A stretch of DNA of 19,443 nt from Burkholderiales bacterium (GTDB lineage Bacteria > Pseudomonadota > Gammaproteobacteria > Burkholderiales > Burkholderiaceae_C): the NCBI GenBank assembly GCA_025352345.1, contig JANXTP010000300.1:1-19443 (forward strand). Direction: 5' to 3'. This document shows, piece by piece, positions 14,722 through 19,443 of this stretch. A program made the translations under genes and the position numbers. How positions within the stretch are numbered: position 1 is the stretch's first letter; each line of letters opens with the position of its first letter. Under the pieces are notes generated by a model. It was not told the origin of the DNA and did not search any database. It saw only the letters and a list, made by a program, of their open reading frames with translations.

Positions 14722-15701
14722 GTGAGTCGCACCCGCGGATCGATCCAGGTGTAGGCGATGTCAATCACGATGTAGCTCAGCACATAGAGCAGCGAGCCGA
14801 GAAACACCATCGTGCGCACCACCGCGAAGTCCTGGTTGCTGATCGCATCGATCACGTAAGCCCCCAGGCCCGGCAGACCGAAGAAGCTCTCGAACACCAG
14901 GCTGCCCAGGAAGATGTAAGGCAGGTAGCCACCGGCGCTGGTGACGATCGGGATCAGTGCATTGCGCAGCACATGCGCGGTCAGCACGCGCGGCTCGCTC
15001 AGGCCCTTGGCGCGCGCGGTGCGCACATAGTCCTTGCCGGTTTCCTCAAGGAACATCGCGCGGTACAGCCGCGCCTCGCCGCCGAGCCGGGCAAACAGCG
15101 ACAGCGCGATCGGCAGCAGCAGGAATTTCACCGCATCGAGTCCAGGCGCATAGCCCGAGATCGGTGCCAGCCGCAGCATGCGCGAGAAGAAGAACTGCCC
15201 GACGATGATGTAGAACAGGCTGGAGATCGACAGCAGCACCACGCACAACACGACACCCCAGGCATCGAATCGAGTCTGCCGGAACATCACCAACAGCAGC
15301 GCGAACGCGGTGCTCGCGATCACCTGCAAAATGAACAGCGGCAGCGCGAGCTGCAGGCTCACCGCCATCCGCGCACTCACCTGGTGGCCGATGTCACCGG
15401 CGCTCTCGGCATCGGCGCGGCCGAACTGGAGCGTGAACAGGGAGATCGAGCGCTCCCAGAAGATCGTGTCGGTGTAGCGCTCGCTACCCTGCCGCGAGGC
15501 GTTCAGATACAGCGGCTTGTCGTAGCCACGCTCGACCTTCCACTTGTCGATCTGCTCCTGCGTCACGCGCTTGCCGCCGATGTTCAAGCGCGCCATGTCG
15601 TCCGGCGTGTTGACGGTGAAGAACAGGAAAAAGGTCGCCAGGTTCACGCCGATCAAAATCAGCACGCCATAGGCGACGCGGCGGACGATGGCGCTCAGCA
15701 T
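14718..15701 (-). CDS. yejB: Peptide ABC transporter permease 1 (YejB-like)
   Basis: This 327-residue inner-membrane protein is the OppB/YejB-type permease. It starts MLSAIVRRVAYGVLILIGVN with the first helix at about 8-28, then a soluble loop of about 85 residues, and five further helices. The ATPase-docking EAA loop reads EETGKDYVRTARAKGLSE at 219-236, and the C-terminal part has FESFFGLPGLGAYVIDAI and ends TWIDPRVRL, all typical. The frame is open upstream to an ATG at 15758, inside the end of the binding-protein gene, but the ATG at 15701 gives the usual N-terminus and lies 31 bases after the stop of that gene. The gene ends in a four-base ATGA overlap with permease 2. Confidence 0.92.
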   Translation of the reverse strand: MLSAIVRRVAYGVLILIGVNLATFFLFFTVNTPDDMARLNIGGKRVTQEQIDKWKVERGYDKPLYLNASRQGSERYTDTIFWERSISLFTLQFGRADAESAGDIGHQVSARMAVSLQLALPLFILQVIASTAFALLLVMFRQTRFDAWGVVLCVVLLSISSLFYIIVGQFFFSRMLRLAPISGYAPGLDAVKFLLLPIALSLFARLGGEARLYRAMFLEETGKDYVRTARAKGLSEPRVLTAHVLRNALIPIVTSAGGYLPYIFLGSLVFESFFGLPGLGAYVIDAISNQDFAVVRTMVFLGSLLYVLSYIVIDIAYTWIDPRVRLT

Positions 15702-15732
15702 CGCCGAGTCCGCTGCGGCGGCATCCGAGACG

Positions 15733-17940
15733 TCATGACAGCACCACGCCACGCGCATCGAGCCGCTCGCGTCGGCGGAAGCTGCGCAGTGCGAGCCACA
15801 CGACCGCGATCAGCCCTGCAGCCCCCACCCCCATCGGCCACCACACCGGCCGGTTCCACTCGGTCTGCCGGCGTGCCCGTTCGGCCGCATCGATGCGGAT
15901 GTAGCGCGCCATGTCACGCACCAGCACAGCAGGTTTCGCGTTGTGCACCCAGGCCTGGAACGCGCCCGACGAATAAGGAAAGTAGCCGAAGGACCACGGC
16001 GCGTCCTGCTGCACGATGGCTGTCATCCGGTCGATCAGCGCCTGCTTCTCGGGGCCATCGTCTACGCCTTTCAACTGCGCGAACAGCGCGTCGTATTCGG
16101 CGTTGGCGTAGTTCGCGGTGTTCTCGCCGTCGGAAGTCGACTTCGCGTTCGGGCCGTAGAGCAGGAACAGGAAGTTCTCGGCGTCGGGGTAGTCGGCCAG
16201 CCAGCCCGACCAGAAGATCTGGTGCTTGCCCTTGCGCACCTTGTCCTGGAACTGGTTGTTGTCGGTGGCGCGGATTTCGAGCTGCACATCGATCTTCGCG
16301 AACTGCTTGACCATCCAGTCGAGCTGCGACTTCACCTCGGGCGTGGGCTGGTTGTAGAAGTCGTAGTTCAACACCAGCGGGCGGCCGGTCGCGGCATCGC
16401 GGCCATCGGGATAGCCGGCTTCGGCCAGCAGCTTCTTCGCGTCCTCGATCGGGCGGCGCACCACCTTGCCATCGACAAGGTGGTGGGTCACGGTGTTGAT
16501 GCCCTGCGGCTGGCCGTGGCGCGAGCCGAAGATGCCATCGGGCAGCGGGCCCATCGCGGTTTCGCCGGCGCTCTTCGGGAAGATGCGGCTGTATTCCTCC
16601 CAGTCGATCGCGATCGAGATGGCCTGACGCAGTTGGCGGTTCTTCGCCTGCTGCTGGGGCGTGTCGCCGCGACCGATCACCGGGTCGAGCATGTTGAAGC
16701 CCAGGTACCACGAGGTCACGTCGGCGAACTTCGGCAGCTGGAAGCCGCGCGCGGTGTAGTCGCGGCGCACGTCTTCCGAGTCGTCCATCTCGACCAGGAA
16801 CTCCAACCCGTCGTCGGTGCGCTCGATGCGCGGCACGTCGTAATAGCCCTGGCGGAATTTGGCGCGCAGCGGCACGCCCTCCTTCTCGATCACCGCGACG
16901 ATGGTGTCGACGAACGGGGTGGGCTTGCCGCAGTCGGCCAGCATGCCGTTGGTTTGGTCGGCTTGCACGCCCTCGCACGGATAGGGCTCGCCGCGGTAGT
17001 TCGGGTTGCGCTTCATCACGTGGCGGGTGTCCTGCACCGACTCGACCATCATGTACGGCCCGGTGCCCACCGGCCAGGTGTCGAGCGACAGGCCGTTGGC
17101 TGCCATGCCGGGCTGCGCATAGAAGGCATCGGCCTCCCACGGCACCGGTGCCATGAAGGTCAGTGACATCCAGTAGTTCCACTGCGGGTACTTGCCCTTG
17201 ATGCGGATGCGCAGCAGGTGCTTCTCGGGTGCGGTGGCACCGATCAGCGGCCACTTTCGGAAATCGAGAAAAGGCTTGTCTCGCGCGGCCGGGTCAAGGC
17301 CCGCACGCAGCTTCGCGTCCTCGGCCTTGATCAGCGCGCCATAGTCCTTCAGCCCCAGCACGTATTCCGAGAAGATGCCGTAGATCGGCGTCGTGATGCG
17401 TGTCGTGGCCTGGCGCTTCAGCGCATAGACATAGTCGTCGGCCACCAGTTCGCGCGTGCCCTGGTGTTCGAACTGCCACGGCGAGCGGCGGTCGCCGAGT
17501 TCGCCACGCTTCAGCGCGTGATACAGGTATTGCCCTTGTGCATCGGTCGCGAACGCCGGGTGCGGCTGGTACTGGATGCCGGGCTTGATGTGCACGTCGT
17601 AGACGCTTTCGGCAATGTCGGCCGCGGGCGCATCGGCGGGCAGCGGCTGGCCGTTCCTGTCGAGGTACCGCGGCTGCGCCACCTCGACCGCGGCCTTGCC
17701 GACCAGCACGAACGGCCGCTTCAGGTAGTGGTAGCCGTAAGGTGGCTCGTAGATCTGGTAGGTGTACGGGGTCTCGTTGCTCCAGTACGAAGCGGTGGGG
17801 TCCAGATGCCGAGGCGAGCTGCCGGAGACCGCAGTGAAGAGCGTGTTCGAAGCAGCAGCGCCGTCGGGCAGCGGGTTGTTGTTGCAGCCGACGAGCACAC
17901 CCGCCAGCGCAACCCACCAGGCGCCGACGAGCCTGCGCAT
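15733..17940 (-). CDS. Peptide ABC transporter substrate-binding lipoprotein with C-terminal membrane helix
   Basis: This 735-residue protein belongs to the family 5 extracellular solute-binding proteins (oligopeptide/nickel type). The N-terminus is a lipoprotein signal, MRRLVGAWWVALAGVLVGC, with the lipobox LVGC, so the cysteine (residue 19) should be lipidated. The periplasmic body carries family features such as LDTWPVGTGPYMMVE, WYLGFNM, RQLRQAISIAIDWEEY and DYPDAENFLFLLYGP (from about 583). Unusually, a hydrophobic helix follows at about 699-718, then SFRRRERLD, which would leave the tail in the cytoplasm. It is also longer than a typical OppA (about 540). The start is ATG at 17940, or GTG at 17943 overlapping the ldcA stop. 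The ligand is probably a peptide; which one is unknown. Confidence 0.9.
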   Translation of the reverse strand: MRRLVGAWWVALAGVLVGCNNNPLPDGAAASNTLFTAVSGSSPRHLDPTASYWSNETPYTYQIYEPPYGYHYLKRPFVLVGKAAVEVAQPRYLDRNGQPLPADAPAADIAESVYDVHIKPGIQYQPHPAFATDAQGQYLYHALKRGELGDRRSPWQFEHQGTRELVADDYVYALKRQATTRITTPIYGIFSEYVLGLKDYGALIKAEDAKLRAGLDPAARDKPFLDFRKWPLIGATAPEKHLLRIRIKGKYPQWNYWMSLTFMAPVPWEADAFYAQPGMAANGLSLDTWPVGTGPYMMVESVQDTRHVMKRNPNYRGEPYPCEGVQADQTNGMLADCGKPTPFVDTIVAVIEKEGVPLRAKFRQGYYDVPRIERTDDGLEFLVEMDDSEDVRRDYTARGFQLPKFADVTSWYLGFNMLDPVIGRGDTPQQQAKNRQLRQAISIAIDWEEYSRIFPKSAGETAMGPLPDGIFGSRHGQPQGINTVTHHLVDGKVVRRPIEDAKKLLAEAGYPDGRDAATGRPLVLNYDFYNQPTPEVKSQLDWMVKQFAKIDVQLEIRATDNNQFQDKVRKGKHQIFWSGWLADYPDAENFLFLLYGPNAKSTSDGENTANYANAEYDALFAQLKGVDDGPEKQALIDRMTAIVQQDAPWSFGYFPYSSGAFQAWVHNAKPAVLVRDMARYIRIDAAERARRQTEWNRPVWWPMGVGAAGLIAVVWLALRSFRRRERLDARGVVLS

Positions 17941-18917
17941 CACCAGCCAACCAGCACGTCGCGCCCCTGCACCAGCAGTTGCACCTTCGCGCCCACCGGC
18001 ATCGTCACCTTGGTGGGCACATGGCCGAACGGCAGGCCGGTCAGGATCGGCGTTTTCGTCAGGCTACGCAGGTGCGCGATGGCGGTTTTCAAGCGGTAGC
18101 CACGGTCCAGCGGCGAGCGGCGGTAGCCGCTGAAGTCGCCGAGCAACACCGCCTTCTGCGCATCGAGCACGCCGGCCTGGTGCAGTTGCAGCAGGCTGCG
18201 CTCGATGCGGTACGGGTGTTCGTTGACGTCTTCCAGAAACAGGATGCCGCCGCGTGTGGTCGCGGCCTTCGGCCAGTGCGCGGTGCCGAGCAGCGAGGTG
18301 ACCATGCACAGGTTGCCGCCCCACAGCGTGCCGCGCGCGGTCAGGCCGTCGAAGCCCGCTTCGGTGCGAAAGCCCACCGCCTCCAGCGCACCGCTCATCG
18401 CTTCGACGAAGCACGGCTCGGTGATGTCATCGACCAGGTCGCCGCCGAAGTCGCCGGACGCCATCGGCCCGGCCCAGGTCAATCCGACGGCACCGTGGTC
18501 GGCATGATGGTGCGTGTCATCGTGATCGTGGCCGTGGGCCTGGCATGTGGCAGCGCCCTTGCCTGCGCCTTTCGTATGCGCCAGCAGGCCGAGCTGCAAG
18601 GCGGTGAAGTCGCTGTGCCCGACCCAGCGCGTGCCGCGTTCGATGCTGCGGTGGATCAGCGGCCAGTCGATGCGGTCGAGCAGCCGCGTCAAGCCGTACC
18701 CACCGCGCGTGGCCATCGCGATGTCGGGCGCCCGCTGGGCGACGCGGTGCAGCGCGGCCAGTCGGGTGTCGTCGTCACCGGCGAAGCGCTGGTGCTTGGC
18801 CAGGGCCGAATCGTCGATCTCGACCGCATAGCCGAGCGCCGTCAGCCGGCGCGCGGCGTGGCGCAACGGGGCCGCGGCGACCACGCCGGACGGGCTGTAC
18901 AGAAGCAAAGAGGTCAT
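17940..18917 (-). CDS. ldcA: LD-carboxypeptidase (muramoyltetrapeptide carboxypeptidase, S66 family)
   Basis: LdcA removes the terminal D-alanine from murein tetrapeptides during peptidoglycan recycling, in the cytoplasm. The 325-residue protein has the S66 layout: ATRGGYGLTRLLDRIDW (69-85), the nucleophile Ser102 in GHSDFTAL, Glu229 in LFLEDVNEHPYRIER, and His299 in GLPFGH; GTLWGGNL (196-203) is also typical. No signal peptide is seen. Between the nucleophile and the next conserved stretch (GLTWAGPM) lies an insertion at about 115-144 with the His-rich AHGHDHDDTHHHADH. It starts 8 bases after tadA and its TGA overlaps the start of the peptide-binding protein (GTGATG), which argues that the transporter and this enzyme work together on murein peptides. 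Confidence 0.92.
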   Translation of the reverse strand: MTSLLLYSPSGVVAAAPLRHAARRLTALGYAVEIDDSALAKHQRFAGDDDTRLAALHRVAQRAPDIAMATRGGYGLTRLLDRIDWPLIHRSIERGTRWVGHSDFTALQLGLLAHTKGAGKGAATCQAHGHDHDDTHHHADHGAVGLTWAGPMASGDFGGDLVDDITEPCFVEAMSGALEAVGFRTEAGFDGLTARGTLWGGNLCMVTSLLGTAHWPKAATTRGGILFLEDVNEHPYRIERSLLQLHQAGVLDAQKAVLLGDFSGYRRSPLDRGYRLKTAIAHLRSLTKTPILTGLPFGHVPTKVTMPVGAKVQLLVQGRDVLVGW

Positions 18918-18925
18918 CGGAGGAG

Positions 18926-19443
18926 TCAGGGCGTGTCGGTCGCAGGCGGCAGTTCGAACACCTCGCCGGCAGGGATCAGGGGCTCGTCGGACTCGGACAG
19001 GTTCAGCTGACCATCGACGGCCAAGCCCGCCCGCCGTTGCCGGTACTGCTCGCGCCGCTCGGCAAAGAAGTCGCGCAGCACGGTGCTGCAGGCCTCGGCC
19101 ATCACGCCGCCCTGCACTTGGGTGTGGTGGTTCAGCTGCGGCTGGGCGAACAGATCGATCACCGAGCCGGCGGCGCCGGTCTTCGGGTCAGCGGCACCGA
19201 ACACCACGCGTTTGAAGCGCGCGTGCAGCAGCGCCATCGCACACATCGCGCACGGCTCCAACGTCACGTACAGCTCGCATTCGGGCAGCCGGTAGTTGCC
19301 GAGCAGCGTGGCCGCATGGCGCAGCGCCACGATCTCGGCGTGTGCGGTCGGGTCGTTTTCGGTGATCGGCCGGTTGTAGCCCGTGGCGATCACCTGGCCC
19401 GCGCGCAGGATCACCGCGCCGACCGGCACCTCGCCGACCAGCC
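18926..19443 (-). CDS. tadA: tRNA-specific adenosine deaminase, 5' end outside window
   Basis: TadA converts adenosine 34 of tRNA-Arg(ACG) to inosine, needed to read CGN arginine codons; it is normally essential. The visible 171 residues begin LVGEVPVGAVIL and contain the zinc and catalytic motifs TAHAEIVALRHA (His and catalytic Glu) and TLEPCAMCAMAL (two Cys ligands), followed by FKRVVFGAADPKTGAAGS, characteristic of TadA rather than cytidine deaminases. After the core end (LRDFFAERREQYRQRR) comes a 34-residue tail rich in acidic and proline residues that looks unstructured. The start codon lies beyond position 19443, so only a few tens of residues are missing. It is the most upstream visible gene of the long minus-strand run. 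Confidence 0.95.
   Translation of the reverse strand, partial: LVGEVPVGAVILRAGQVIATGYNRPITENDPTAHAEIVALRHAATLLGNYRLPECELYVTLEPCAMCAMALLHARFKRVVFGAADPKTGAAGSVIDLFAQPQLNHHTQVQGGVMAEACSTVLRDFFAERREQYRQRRAGLAVDGQLNLSESDEPLIPAGEVFELPPATDTP

Noticed and set aside
13555..16310. Long plus-strand frames (399 codons at 13555-14754, 445 codons at 14973-16310) opposite the permeases and binding protein
   Set aside because: They mirror genes with clear membrane helices and family motifs; the predicted proteins are Gln/His/Arg-rich and resemble nothing known.
15943..17166. 407-codon plus-strand frame opposite the binding protein
   Set aside because: It is an antisense shadow; the opposite strand has a lipobox and family 5 binding-protein motifs through the same interval.

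Overview
The window is GC-rich, densely coded bacterial chromosome. Gene content and order point to a betaproteobacterium of the order Burkholderiales, perhaps the Leptothrix/Rubrivivax/Ideonella branch. The order sodB - xseA - (divergent) exbB-exbD-lpxK-Trm112-kdsB-adk is characteristic of that group. The taxonomic call is an inference from gene order and protein likeness, not from a search. There are 17 protein genes, two of them cut by the window ends. I see no rRNA, tRNA, CRISPR array, insertion sequence or phage gene.

Region 1 (1-1599, minus strand) holds the start of an iron superoxide dismutase (sodB) and the large subunit of exodeoxyribonuclease VII (xseA). A 384-base gene-free interval (1600-1983) separates xseA from the divergent genes; it carries a perfect DnaA-box 9-mer and presumably promoters for both sides.

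Region 2 (1984-5893, plus strand) is a compact envelope block: an ExbB/TolQ-type and an ExbD-type subunit of a proton-driven motor, LpxK (lipid A 4'-kinase), a Trm112-like small zinc-ribbon protein, KdsB (CMP-Kdo synthetase), then adenylate kinase. LpxK and KdsB serve lipopolysaccharide inner-core synthesis. The block ends at a strong hairpin-plus-T-run terminator (5924-5969), which also forms the boundary with the convergent minus-strand block.

Region 3 (5969-19443, minus strand) reads from right to left: tadA (tRNA adenosine deaminase, 5' end outside the window), ldcA-type LD-carboxypeptidase, a Yej-like peptide ABC transporter (substrate-binding protein, two permeases, a fused double ATPase), a TonB-dependent outer-membrane receptor, TonB, ExbB, and two tandem ExbD proteins. 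Junctions are tight: stop/start overlaps at ldcA/binding protein and permease 1/permease 2, and a 6-base gap before the ATPase. Much or all of it could therefore be one long transcript, although the 83-base gap before the receptor could hold a promoter.

The most interesting reading is that region 3 encodes a complete envelope-crossing peptide uptake route: outer-membrane receptor, its private TonB energiser, periplasmic binding protein, inner-membrane ABC importer and a cytoplasmic enzyme that trims murein peptides. Yej-type importers are known for peptide uptake, including murein peptides in Agrobacterium, and LdcA acts on murein tetrapeptides, so recycling or scavenging of peptidoglycan peptides is a plausible but unproven job. 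Odd details are a His-rich insertion in LdcA, a binding protein with both a lipoprotein signal and a C-terminal membrane helix, and a second permease with a long N-terminal extension.
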